Below are positions 9,452 through 18,201 of a stretch of 35,394 bases of DNA, one piece after another. The position numbers and the translations under genes were made by a program. This stretch comes from Candidatus Dormiibacterota bacterium (GTDB lineage: Bacteria; Chloroflexota; Dormibacteria; Aeolococcales; Aeolococcaceae). The stretch lies in the NCBI GenBank assembly GCA_003131685.1, contig PKWB01000112.1, positions 179 through 35,572 of the forward strand, read 5' to 3'. The notes below the pieces were generated by a model, which saw only the letters and a program-made list of their open reading frames with translations, was not told the origin of the DNA and ran no database searches. How positions within the stretch are numbered: the stretch's first letter is position 1; every line of letters starts with the position of its first letter.

Positions 9452-9577
9452 GTGATCCGTGTGGTGTCGCAGCCAATGACGGCGGGGCATGAGTGTCGGC
9501 GTTGTCGCTTCGTATGGGGGCCCCGATCCGGCACGTCCACCCACCGTCCGTTACGACCTAGCCGTCGCTTCACCTGA
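9452..9577 (+). CDS. Short ORF (41 aa) after leader copy 3, possibly translationally coupled to livH
   Basis: GTG 8 nt after GGAGG; TGA 9575-9577, 4 nt before livH ATG at 9582, which lacks its own SD. Confidence 0.35.
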   Translation: MIRVVSQPMTAGHECRRCRFVWGPRSGTSTHRPLRPSRRFT

Positions 9578-9581
9578 AATT

Positions 9582-10490
9582 ATGTCCACATTCCTGCCTC
9601 TTTTCATCTTCGGACTGATCGATGGAGCCATCTTCGCGGTGGCAGCGCTCGGCTTCACGCTCCAGTTCGGCATCACCAACGTCGTTAACTTCGCTTACGG
9701 CGAATTCATCACGTTTGGGGCTTACGGAGTCGTCATTGTCAACGCACTCGGCGTCCACATGAGCTTCTGGCCGACTCTCATCGTCGGTGGGCTCTCTGGA
9801 GCCGTCCTCTCCTTCGTTATCGGTCGCTTTCTCTACGGCCCGTTCTTCAAGCGGCGCTCGCAGCTGCTCTTCTCCCTCGTGTTGACATTCGCCGTTTCGC
9901 TGATCCTCTTCAATCTGTACCTCGTGATCTGGGGAAGTGGGTTTCGCGTCCTCGACACGTCGTCGTATCCCGCAGGAAGCGCCGATGTGCACACAGTGGC
10001 AGGCGTCACCGTGACCACCCTGCAGGTGCTGTTCGTCGTGTATGCGGTCATCTGCCTCGTCGGCGCGCACTTGGTGCTGCGGTACACGCGGCTGGGCAAG
10101 TCGATGCGAGCAATCGCCGACAATCGCGACCTGGCGACGGTTTGCGGACTCAACCTTTCCAGAATCACCAATGTCACCTGGTTGATCACAGGTTTTCTCG
10201 CCGGCTCGGCGGGCATCGTGGAAGCCCTTCAGACGACCAGCTTCGCTCCCAACCTCGGCGACACGTTCCTGTACCTCGTGTTTGCATCTGTCGTCCTGGG
10301 GGGAATCGGTCGCCCGGTCGGAGCGGTGCTCGGCGCGGTCATCATCGGCCTGGTCACGCAGCTGTCGGTACCCATCGTTGGATCGGAAGTGTCGCCGGTC
10401 TCCGTGTTCGTTGTCCTGGTGGTGCTGATGCTCTTCCGGCCGCAGGGTCTGTTTGGCTCGACCGGTCGCACCAGCTTCGCCGGAGGGTGA
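9582..10490 (+). CDS. livH: Branched-chain amino acid-type ABC transporter permease
   Basis: MSTFLPLFIFGLIDGAIFAVAALGFTLQFGITNVVNFAYGEFITFGAYG is LivH-like. Confidence 0.88.
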   Translation: MSTFLPLFIFGLIDGAIFAVAALGFTLQFGITNVVNFAYGEFITFGAYGVVIVNALGVHMSFWPTLIVGGLSGAVLSFVIGRFLYGPFFKRRSQLLFSLVLTFAVSLILFNLYLVIWGSGFRVLDTSSYPAGSADVHTVAGVTVTTLQVLFVVYAVICLVGAHLVLRYTRLGKSMRAIADNRDLATVCGLNLSRITNVTWLITGFLAGSAGIVEALQTTSFAPNLGDTFLYLVFASVVLGGIGRPVGAVLGAVIIGLVTQLSVPIVGSEVSPVSVFVVLVVLMLFRPQGLFGSTGRTSFAGG

Positions 10491-10640
10491 CCACGATGCC
10501 CGATCGAGTTGCCCTGGTCATCACATCCATTCATCGCAATCGTGTCGCTAAGAGTGATCTCGCGTCGGGCCCAGGGCTTGGCAGTCGCGGTCAGCTACCC
10601 ACAGGGCACGATCAACGGATCGAACATCGAGGAGGCAGAC

Positions 10641-11900
10641 ATGGCGCGCATTAGCCAAAGACATGGTGGCCTTCTGGCCCGTGTCGCGGTGGGCACCTCC
10701 CTGGTGCTCGGGATAGCCGCTTGCGGGCAGTCGACATCGACGGCGAGCGGACCGGTCAACGTGGGAGTGCCGGCCGGATACAGTGGCACGACGATCATCT
10801 ACGGCACGCCGTGGTTTGACGGCGTTCAGACCGCTGTGAACTACATCAATAAGTACGGCGGCGCCGATGGTCACAAGATCCACCTGATACCCGTCAACAC
10901 CGCGTCAGATCCGGTGGATGCCGTCACCGCGATCCGTCAGATGCTCGCAGCCGACAACATCGTCCTGTCGATTGGCCTTGCGGCTCTGGACTGGACGGAC
11001 GCTCTTCCTATTCTCAACCAACAGAAGATGGTGAGTTTCACTCACATCGGGTCACCGGCCATCGACAAGTTGAACATGCCGTACAGCTACAGCACCGGGC
11101 CGTCGGATGCGGTTGAAGGCGCAGCGGTTGCTGAGTACGCGAACAGCAAGGGCTATCACAACGTCGCTGTCGTGTTCGATGCATCACAGTCTGCGCAGAC
11201 GCTCGTCCCGAGTCTGACCCACGCCGCAGGTGTCCTCGGGATGAACATCGTGACCCAACCCTCGATCCCCGTTGGCGCTCCATCGTACGAAGCGGAAGTT
11301 CAGCAGATCATCAACTCCCATCCTGATGCCATCCTGTTGCAGCTGGATCCGGGGACGTCGGGAACCTTCTTTCCAGAGCTACGAGCACTCGGGGGCGCGA
11401 ACATTCCCATCATCGCCACTGATGTCAGCCTGGATCCGAACTGGGTCAAGGCGGTCGGCGCTTCGTACTACGCCGCTCATGTCACCTCCATCGAGGCTGC
11501 CACGCAAGCCACCGGACCCGGGCTTGCGACCTTCAACAGCGGATTTGAGGCTCAGTATCACAAGGCGGCCGCGTTCCTCTCCATTTACGGGTACGACGGC
11601 ATGACCGTTGCGGCGCTGGCAATGGACGAGGCGAAGTCCACCGACCCGAGTGTGTACTACAGCCATGTGCTGGATGTCACGACGCCGGGCCCGGGTATCA
11701 CGAACGTCTATACCTACCAGCAAGGAGCGGCGCTGCTCGCGCAGGGCAAGAAGATCAAGTATGTCGGCGTGGGGTCTCCGGACACGTACAACCAGTTCCA
11801 TCGCGTGGCCGCCACCTTTGCCGCTGAGCAACTCCAGCCGAGCGGAACGGTGACGTTGATTCAGAACATCCCGGCCATCAGCCTGCAGCCCCTTCTGTAA
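10641..11900 (+). CDS. ABC transporter substrate-binding lipoprotein (LivK/periplasmic-binding type 1)
   Basis: SD ggagg-cagac-ATG; lipobox VLGIAACGQ; periplasmic-binding type fold sequence. Confidence 0.87.
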   Translation: MARISQRHGGLLARVAVGTSLVLGIAACGQSTSTASGPVNVGVPAGYSGTTIIYGTPWFDGVQTAVNYINKYGGADGHKIHLIPVNTASDPVDAVTAIRQMLAADNIVLSIGLAALDWTDALPILNQQKMVSFTHIGSPAIDKLNMPYSYSTGPSDAVEGAAVAEYANSKGYHNVAVVFDASQSAQTLVPSLTHAAGVLGMNIVTQPSIPVGAPSYEAEVQQIINSHPDAILLQLDPGTSGTFFPELRALGGANIPIIATDVSLDPNWVKAVGASYYAAHVTSIEAATQATGPGLATFNSGFEAQYHKAAAFLSIYGYDGMTVAALAMDEAKSTDPSVYYSHVLDVTTPGPGITNVYTYQQGAALLAQGKKIKYVGVGSPDTYNQFHRVAATFAAEQLQPSGTVTLIQNIPAISLQPLL

Positions 11901-11941
11901 GCTGAGTTGGTTGTGGTGCCCCGAATGTTGGTGAGGCGTTC

Positions 11942-11967
11942 CCCCGGCGCTCCGATGAGCGCCGGGG
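11942..11967 (+). terminator. Strong intercistronic hairpin (11 bp, CGAT loop), no U-tract
   Basis: CCCCGGCGCTC-CGAT-GAGCGCCGGGG perfect inverted repeat between the SBP gene and livM. Confidence 0.55.
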
Positions 11968-12015
11968 TGGCGCACGCCTCGGCCTGTGAATTGCGACCCC
12001 GGAGCGGCCTCTAGG

Positions 12016-13011
12016 ATGTGGCTCTACTACGGTCTCACCCTCGGCATCTACGGATGCCTCAACGGGATCCTGGCGCTTGGGTTCAACCTGCAATTCGGGC
12101 AAACGGGCATCATGAACCTCGCCTTCTTCCTGTTGGTCGCCGTCGGCGCCTACATGACTTCAATAGCCGGTGTCGGGCCGCCGCCAAATGACGGCGTCAC
12201 CCACTACATCGGTGGGTTCGGATGGGCGTTCCCCTGGGATCTCCTCTTCGGTGTGGCGTGCACGGTGGTGTTCGCCCTTGTGTTGGGAGGAGTTGCGCTG
12301 CACCGTCTTCGCAACGATTACCTGGCTCTGACGCTTGTCGCCATCGGTCAAGGCTTTCTGGTCCTGGCCACCAATGACGTCGGCCTCTTCAACGGTACGG
12401 CCGGGGTGAACGGCGTGGCCGGGCCGTTCCCACAGGCGTCAGTCGCGGACTACGAGTGGATATTCCTCGGTGTGTCATTCATCGCACTCGTGATCGTCTT
12501 TCTCGTCATCGCGAGGTTGGTGCGATCTCCGCTCGGCCGAGCCATGAAGGCCGTGCGTGAGGAAGAGGGCGCCGCGTCATCGCTGGGCAAGAACCCCTGG
12601 CGCCTGAAGATGATCGCCTTCGCAGTCGGCGCGGGCGCCGCTGGACTGGGTGGCGGTCTGTTTGCCATCTATGTCGGTGGCTGGAACGTTCAGGCGTGGC
12701 AACCGGGGGAGACGTTGATTCTGCTGGCCGCCGTGATCGTCGGTGGTCGTGGGCGCAATCTTGGAGCGCTCGTCGGATCCCTCATCGTCCTGGAAGGAAT
12801 CGTCACCGTCAGCAACTTCCTTCCTGCAATCGGCAGCGTGGAAATCCTGCCGAATCTTCAGAGCATCGCGATCGGGGTGCTCCTCCTGGCCTTCTTGTGG
12901 TGGCGTCCCCAGGGCATCCTTCCGGAGCAGAAGGAAAAGTTCCCACCGGCAGTGGTGCAATCCGAAGCGAGGCCGGGCGCGACGCCGCAGCAGTCGCCGG
13001 TCAACCCATGA
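12016..13011 (+). CDS. livM: Branched-chain amino acid-type ABC transporter permease
   Basis: MWLYYGLTLGIYGCLNGILALGFNLQFGQTGIMNLAFFLLVAVGAY; LivM-like. Confidence 0.87.
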   Translation: MWLYYGLTLGIYGCLNGILALGFNLQFGQTGIMNLAFFLLVAVGAYMTSIAGVGPPPNDGVTHYIGGFGWAFPWDLLFGVACTVVFALVLGGVALHRLRNDYLALTLVAIGQGFLVLATNDVGLFNGTAGVNGVAGPFPQASVADYEWIFLGVSFIALVIVFLVIARLVRSPLGRAMKAVREEEGAASSLGKNPWRLKMIAFAVGAGAAGLGGGLFAIYVGGWNVQAWQPGETLILLAAVIVGGRGRNLGALVGSLIVLEGIVTVSNFLPAIGSVEILPNLQSIAIGVLLLAFLWWRPQGILPEQKEKFPPAVVQSEARPGATPQQSPVNP

Positions 13012-13841
13012 CCGGACTTGCCGTGGATGGAGATTCCGCGCCGACCGCGGTTGGCCAATCGCAGGCAACGGCAACGGCAACGGCGGCAAGCATTCGGCTT
13101 GACGATATTCGTTGCGCGTACGGCGGTGTCCAGGCCGTCAACGGGGTGAGCTTCGAAGTTCCGGCTGGGGCGTTCATCGGTTTGATCGGACCCAATGGAG
13201 CGGGAAAGACCACCCTGTTGGACTGCATCTCCGGGTTCAACCGAGGGTATTCCGGACACGTGTATCTCGGCGGCCAGGACATCTCACGGTGGGCGCCGCA
13301 CAAGATTGCGTCCAAGTCGCTGGTCAGGACGTTTCAGACGCCGCGACTGTTCCGCGGTATGACGGTGATGTCCAACCTCATGACGGCACCACCACGCCAG
13401 ATCGGTGAGACAATTCGTGGTGCCATCTTCGGGTCGTGGAAGGATGAGGAGCAGAAGAATCTTGTACATGCCCGAGAGGTGGCTGCAAGCTTCTCGTTGC
13501 AGCGTGTTCTCGACAACTACTGCTCCGAGTTGTCAGGCGGCCAGGAGCGTATCGCCGAACTCGCGCGGACGCTCATGGCGGACTGCAAGGCCATCCTCCT
13601 CGACGAGCCGTTCGCGGGCGTGAGTCCTGCCAACCGCGTGCGGCTTGCAGAGCATCTCGTCCGTCTCTGGCAGGAGCTCGGGGTGACCATCATCATGGTC
13701 GAGCATCGGCTGGAGTGGATCGAGCAGCTGTGCAGCTCAGTTCAGGTCATGGCCAATGGACGCATCCTCGCGAGCGGCACCATGAACGAGTTGAGGAAAG
13801 ATCGCCAGGTGCTCGAAGCGTATCTGGGAGCAGCACCATGA
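13008..13841 (+). CDS. livG: ABC transporter ATP-binding protein
   Basis: GPNGAGKTT, LSGGQERIAELARTL, ILLDEPFAGVSP; ATGA overlap with livM. Confidence 0.88.
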   Translation: MTGLAVDGDSAPTAVGQSQATATATAASIRLDDIRCAYGGVQAVNGVSFEVPAGAFIGLIGPNGAGKTTLLDCISGFNRGYSGHVYLGGQDISRWAPHKIASKSLVRTFQTPRLFRGMTVMSNLMTAPPRQIGETIRGAIFGSWKDEEQKNLVHAREVAASFSLQRVLDNYCSELSGGQERIAELARTLMADCKAILLDEPFAGVSPANRVRLAEHLVRLWQELGVTIIMVEHRLEWIEQLCSSVQVMANGRILASGTMNELRKDRQVLEAYLGAAP

Positions 13842-14611
13842 GCGACGCCATCGAACCGGCCACCGGCGACTCGGGTCAGGCTCGGTTGGAGGTCCAGAAA
13901 CTCTGCGCCGGATATGGGCGGCAGGACATTCTCTTCGACATCTCTGCGTCCTTTCCGAGCGGCCGCGTGACCACCATCATCGGACCCAACGGGGCCGGGA
14001 AGTCGACGTTCATCAAAGCGCTCTACGGGCTCGCTCGAGTGACGTCAGGCACTATCCTCCTTGAAGGAAAGCCGATACGTCCGGAAGCCCGCAACCTCGT
14101 CAAGTTGGGAATCGCGTATGTCCCCCAGGTTCGCAACGTTTTCGGCACCCTCACGGTGCAGGAGAATCTGGAAATTGGTACCTACGTGCGCACAGCCGGA
14201 TCGATGGACCGGGTTATGGAGCTGTTTCCCGACCTACGTGGCTTGCTGAAGCGTCACGCAGGCAAGCTCAGCGGCGGGCAGCGGAACATGCTCGCGGTTG
14301 GTCGTGCGCTGATGAGTGATCCGGTGGTTCTGTTGCTCGATGAGGCGACCGGTGGTCTTGCCCCGATGGTCGCCCGCGACCTCTGGGAGCACGTGGTCGC
14401 GCTCGCGAGAACTGACGGCGTTGCAGTGGCGGCCGTGGAGCAGAACGTGCGGCTCGCAATGGAGTTCAGCGACACGGTCTATGTGTTCGGCAGTGGGCGC
14501 AATCTCATTCACGGCTCATCGGCTGAGCTTCTGGCTCGCCCCGATTTCGAAGACCTGTTCCTCGAGTCGCAGAGCCAAGTCAATAAGCTGGCCCCGACGG
14601 CTGGCAATTGA
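13838..14611 (+). CDS. livF: ABC transporter ATP-binding protein
   Basis: GPNGAGKSTFIKALYGL, LSGGQRNMLAVGRALM, LLLDEATGGLAP; ATGA overlap with livG. Confidence 0.88.
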   Translation: MSDAIEPATGDSGQARLEVQKLCAGYGRQDILFDISASFPSGRVTTIIGPNGAGKSTFIKALYGLARVTSGTILLEGKPIRPEARNLVKLGIAYVPQVRNVFGTLTVQENLEIGTYVRTAGSMDRVMELFPDLRGLLKRHAGKLSGGQRNMLAVGRALMSDPVVLLLDEATGGLAPMVARDLWEHVVALARTDGVAVAAVEQNVRLAMEFSDTVYVFGSGRNLIHGSSAELLARPDFEDLFLESQSQVNKLAPTAGN

Positions 14612-14650
14612 CACACGACCCTCCCCTGAGGGGCGATCGCCTGATCGGCT

Positions 14651-15568
14651 CTAACTCGAGAAGGGGTGAGCGCGTGACCATTCGGCGAGCTCGCCACTGC
14701 GAGTAACTGCATTCAACAGCTCGGGCGTCGCGCGAAGGGAATCGAGTTCATCAAGACGTCCGCCCGCCTTCAGGTGCTCCAACGAGTCGTAGATCGTCTT
14801 GACGGCCATGCCGTGCACGGGTTGGCCGAAGTAGCGGATACGAACGGCGTTGCGCTCGAGGAAGTCTCGGTCCTCGATCATCTCCTGAGTGAGGCCCACC
14901 ACGCACAGCGGCAACGCGGTGACCTCGTGAACCGCTTCGATGAGTGAGCGCGTCTTGGGAGCAATGCCGGGAAGCATGAGGGCGTCTACCCCACTCCCCG
15001 CGTAGGCTTCGATCCGCCGCAGCGCCTCTGGCAACGGCAGCTCGCTCAGGGCGCTGGTCCGCGCGATGATCACCGTTGATGCATCACGCCGCGCCGCAAT
15101 CGCCGTCTTGAGCTTGTCGACCTGTTCGTCTGCTGGGATGAGCTGCGAGTGGCGACCTTCCGCGCTCCCCAACTCACGGGGAACCAGGTTGTCCTCGATC
15201 TCGATGGCCGAGACGCCGACCGCCTCCAGATCGCGGATCAATCGGTACACCTGCAGCGGGGTTTCGCCCGCGTCATCGACGTCCACCATCAGGCTCGTCT
15301 CGATCACCCGATTGATACGCCGGCAGATCTCAACCATATCGGTGGCATTGGTGAGGGGCACACCGTCGGGCAAACACAGTTCGGTGGCTTTGGCCACTGA
15401 GCCCGCCAACTTGCACACGCGCCATCCCGACATCTCGGCGATCCGCGCCGAAAGAGGGTCGAAGATCGGCGCCGCAGGCAGGCAGCCAGGTCCGCGAAGT
15501 ACATCCCTGAGACGCTCGCTACGTAGTGACACGTTTCGACCCCCGCGACGTGAAGCGTGCAGCACCAA
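14651..15568 (-). CDS. Isocitrate lyase/PEP mutase family protein (oxaloacetate decarboxylase / mutase-like)
   Basis: FDPLSARIAEMSGW, SLMVDVDDAGETPLQVYRLIRDLEAVGVSAIEIEDN, IIARTSAL, AYAGSGVDALMLPG. Confidence 0.82.
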   Translation of the reverse strand: MVLHASRRGGRNVSLRSERLRDVLRGPGCLPAAPIFDPLSARIAEMSGWRVCKLAGSVAKATELCLPDGVPLTNATDMVEICRRINRVIETSLMVDVDDAGETPLQVYRLIRDLEAVGVSAIEIEDNLVPRELGSAEGRHSQLIPADEQVDKLKTAIAARRDASTVIIARTSALSELPLPEALRRIEAYAGSGVDALMLPGIAPKTRSLIEAVHEVTALPLCVVGLTQEMIEDRDFLERNAVRIRYFGQPVHGMAVKTIYDSLEHLKAGGRLDELDSLRATPELLNAVTRSGELAEWSRAHPFSS

Positions 15569-15688
15569 AGACGGCGCAACACCGGATGAAACTCACGAGT
15601 CCAGGGCCGATTTTACCATGGGTTGATCGCGCTCTTCATATACAGTCTCCCGCTGGTGAGCCTCGTCCGGAGCGTCTACAATCGGACC

Positions 15689-16036
15689 ATGGACGTCTGG
15701 CCACGCTACCTTCTTTCCGGACATGCGAAGCTGCCGCAGGACGCGGTCGCCCGGTCGGTGTATGAAATTCTCACGGTTGTGGTCACCGTCGATCCCGAGA
15801 CGGGGACGATCCTCGACGTCGGGTGCAGCATGGTGACCCGGCCGGCGCAGGAATTCGTCCATCACCTGCTTCTTGGTGTCTCGCTCGATGACCCTCAACA
15901 ACGCGTCTTCGATCTCTTGCAGAAGTACTACCTGGGGGGATCGCGCAAAGCACTTGCGGCGGCCATTCGAGACCTCTACAATTCATGGGCAGAGCTACGC
16001 ACCGGGACGGCGCAGAACACCCCATCCAGTGCGTAG
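15689..16036 (+). CDS. DUF3870 family protein
   Basis: YLLSGHAKLPQDAVARSVYEILTVVVTVDPETGTILDVGCSMVTRPAQEFVHHLLLGVSL...KYYLGGSRKALAAAIRDLY. Confidence 0.75.
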   Translation: MDVWPRYLLSGHAKLPQDAVARSVYEILTVVVTVDPETGTILDVGCSMVTRPAQEFVHHLLLGVSLDDPQQRVFDLLQKYYLGGSRKALAAAIRDLYNSWAELRTGTAQNTPSSA

Positions 16037-16174
16037 GTCGACGGCGCCGAGCGACTGCCGAAGGGCAGTGGGGTGCCGGGAGTCGAGCTCAGACCTCGGA
16101 GGTCGCAAACCTCGGAGAGCGGTCGAAGGCACCTAGGGCTCCAGATCCGGGTCAACTCGGCTGGAGGATACCGT
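16037..16174 (+). ncRNA. Candidate SD-sequestering structured leader, copy 1, upstream of sucC-like gene
   Basis: About 80-85% identical by hand to 34501-34638(-), with a 43-nt perfect block (16126-16168). Hairpins ACTGCC-GAAG-GGCAGT, GAGGT-CGCAA-ACCTC and CTCCAG-AT-CCGGG-TCAA-CTCGG-CTGGAG, the last covering SD GGAGG (16163-16167). Confidence 0.75.
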
Positions 16175-17320
16175 GTGGCACAGCTCACGGAGCACCTGTC
16201 AAAGGGGCTGCTCGAGCGCTTTAAGGTTCCGATCGGCACTGGGGAGTTAGTCAACAGCTCCGCATCAGCAAGGGCCGCTGCCGCACGAGCCGCCAGCCCT
16301 GTTGCCGTCAAAGCACAGATACCGGTTGGCTCGCGCGGCAGGGCTGGCGCCATCATTCGCGCTGAGAGCCCCATGGATGCCGGCGCAGCCTTTGACATTG
16401 TTACCGGTATCCGCATGGACGGTCTCCAGGCGCATGAGGCTCGGATCGAGCCGTGGCAACGGATACTCGATGAGCTCTACATGGCTGTCTCATTCGATTC
16501 CACCTTGCAAGCCCCTGTGCTGCTCTTCAACCCCTTTGGCGGCGCCGACTTGGAGTCGCACCCCGAGAGCCTGCGCATCATGGCGATTCCCGTTGATCAC
16601 GAGGTGTCGTTCGCATACGTTCGTGAGCACGCGGACCTGAGTGGACTCGCGTCGGCTGCCACTGACTCGCTGGCTACCATCGCACGCGATCTGATTCACG
16701 CATTCTTCGCGCTCGAGGCGCGCATGATCGAGCTCAACCCACTCGGTCAACTCGAGGATGGTGAGTGGATCGCGCTTGACGCTCGTATCGTCCTCGACGA
16801 CAACGCACTGTTCCGCCATCCAGATCTCCAGGGGCTCGTCGGGGCGATGAGCCCTCGTCGAGCGGAGGACATCGTTCGCGAGACGACGCGACTGGAATTC
16901 GTCCCACTGGACGGGTCCATCGCCGTGATCAGCGGCGGAGCCGGCATGACCATGGCGGTGATGGATCTCATCGCTGATCGAGGCGCTTCAGCCGCGTGCT
17001 TCCTCGACTGCAGCGCCGACGTGACGCCACGGGGATATCGTGCGGCGCTCGATCTTGTCTTGAGCATCCCTCGGATCACGAGCATCCTCGTCAGCGTCTT
17101 CGGCGGTCTGACCCGCGTGGATCGGGTTGCCTCCACATTCATCGATCTCCTCGCCGGCACGCCAGTCGAGCTACCGCTGACATTCCGCCTGATGGGGACG
17201 AATTTGCAGGAAGCGGACGACATCCTGGCAAGCGCGGGGCTCGACAACCATCATGTGCTCGAGGCTGCCGTCGAGGCGGCAGTTCGATCGGGGCAACAAT
17301 CGAGGGAGGGCTCTTCGTGA
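16175..17320 (+). CDS. Succinate/malate-CoA ligase beta subunit-like ATP-grasp protein
   Basis: LLERFKVPIGTG, VAVKAQIPVGSRGRAGAI, MIELNPLG...ALDARIVLDDNALFRHPDL; GTG start 7 nt after GGAGG. Confidence 0.82.
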   Translation: MAQLTEHLSKGLLERFKVPIGTGELVNSSASARAAAARAASPVAVKAQIPVGSRGRAGAIIRAESPMDAGAAFDIVTGIRMDGLQAHEARIEPWQRILDELYMAVSFDSTLQAPVLLFNPFGGADLESHPESLRIMAIPVDHEVSFAYVREHADLSGLASAATDSLATIARDLIHAFFALEARMIELNPLGQLEDGEWIALDARIVLDDNALFRHPDLQGLVGAMSPRRAEDIVRETTRLEFVPLDGSIAVISGGAGMTMAVMDLIADRGASAACFLDCSADVTPRGYRAALDLVLSIPRITSILVSVFGGLTRVDRVASTFIDLLAGTPVELPLTFRLMGTNLQEADDILASAGLDNHHVLEAAVEAAVRSGQQSREGSS

Positions 17321-18201
17321 GCGCGGTCGTCGACCGGATGACGAGGGTGGTCGTTCAGGGATTGACGGGACGCCAGGCCACCTGGTCGAGCCAGGATATG
17401 GGTGCCTATGGGACTCGTCTCGTTGCCGGAGTTGTACCCGGAAAAGGAGGTCAGATCCATCTCGGGATCCCGCTGTTCGACCGTGTCGACGACGCCGTGC
17501 GCGCCACAGGGGCGAATGCTGCTCTCGCATATGTGCCCGCGTCAGTTGCAGCGCACGCAGTCGTCGAGGCACTTGAGGCAGGGTTGCCTCTGGTGATCTA
17601 TCCGGGCGATGGGCTCCCGATTCACGATGCCCTGCGCCTTCGAAACCTCGCACTCAGCGTGGGAAGCTCGTTCGTCGGTCCGAACACGCCGGGGGTGATC
17701 TCCCCCGGCGAGTCAAAGCTCGGCTTCATGCCCTCGTACTGCTTCACGCGAGGATCCCTTGGAGTCGTCACGAAGAGTGGGTCGTTGTCGTACGAAGTCT
17801 GCCTGCGGTTGACACAAGCTGGGATCGGACAATCGACGGTCATTGGGATCGGCGGAGATCCGATCAAGGGAACGACGATGCGAGAAGCGCTTGCGCTGCT
17901 CCACCGAGATCCGGAAACCAGCGCCATCCTGGTACTGGGTGAAATCGGTGGAGTGGACGAGTACGACGCCTGCGCCTATGCGCAGGAGCCAGACGCGAAG
18001 CCACTCGGCGCATTCCTCGTCGGCCGGACCGCTCCGCGGGGTCGCAAGCTCGGGCATGCAGGTGCGCTCATCGATTCTGACCGGTCCGGGTTCGAAGCCA
18101 AGGTCGCGGCCCTGGAACTCGCCCATGTCCCGGTCGCCGCGACCTTGGCAGAAGTCGTCCCAATCGCTGCACAGCTGTGTGCCGGAGGTCAACACCGATG
18201 A
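17317..18201 (+). CDS. Succinate/malate-CoA ligase alpha subunit-like protein
   Basis: VVQGLTGRQATWSSQDMGAYGTRLVAGVVPGKGG, VGPNTPGVI, RKLGHAGALI (phosphohistidine region); GTGA overlap with previous gene. Confidence 0.87.
   Translation: MSAVVDRMTRVVVQGLTGRQATWSSQDMGAYGTRLVAGVVPGKGGQIHLGIPLFDRVDDAVRATGANAALAYVPASVAAHAVVEALEAGLPLVIYPGDGLPIHDALRLRNLALSVGSSFVGPNTPGVISPGESKLGFMPSYCFTRGSLGVVTKSGSLSYEVCLRLTQAGIGQSTVIGIGGDPIKGTTMREALALLHRDPETSAILVLGEIGGVDEYDACAYAQEPDAKPLGAFLVGRTAPRGRKLGHAGALIDSDRSGFEAKVAALELAHVPVAATLAEVVPIAAQLCAGGQHR

Noticed and set aside
14612-14650. Bidirectional terminator between livF and the ICL/PEPM gene (CCCC-TGA-GGGG)
   Set aside because: Only a 4-bp stem and no T-tract; not enough support.
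16076-16168. Resemblance of leader copy 1 to a TPP (THI-box) riboswitch: GGGGTGCC...GCTCAGA...CCAGATCCGGGTCAA-CTCGG-CTGGAGGA
   Set aside because: The P4/P5-like part is suggestive, but the near-invariant CUGAGA is CUCAGA in both copies, the central helices are arranged differently, and copy 4 lacks the GATCCGG motif. Kept as a possibility for cmscan, not called.
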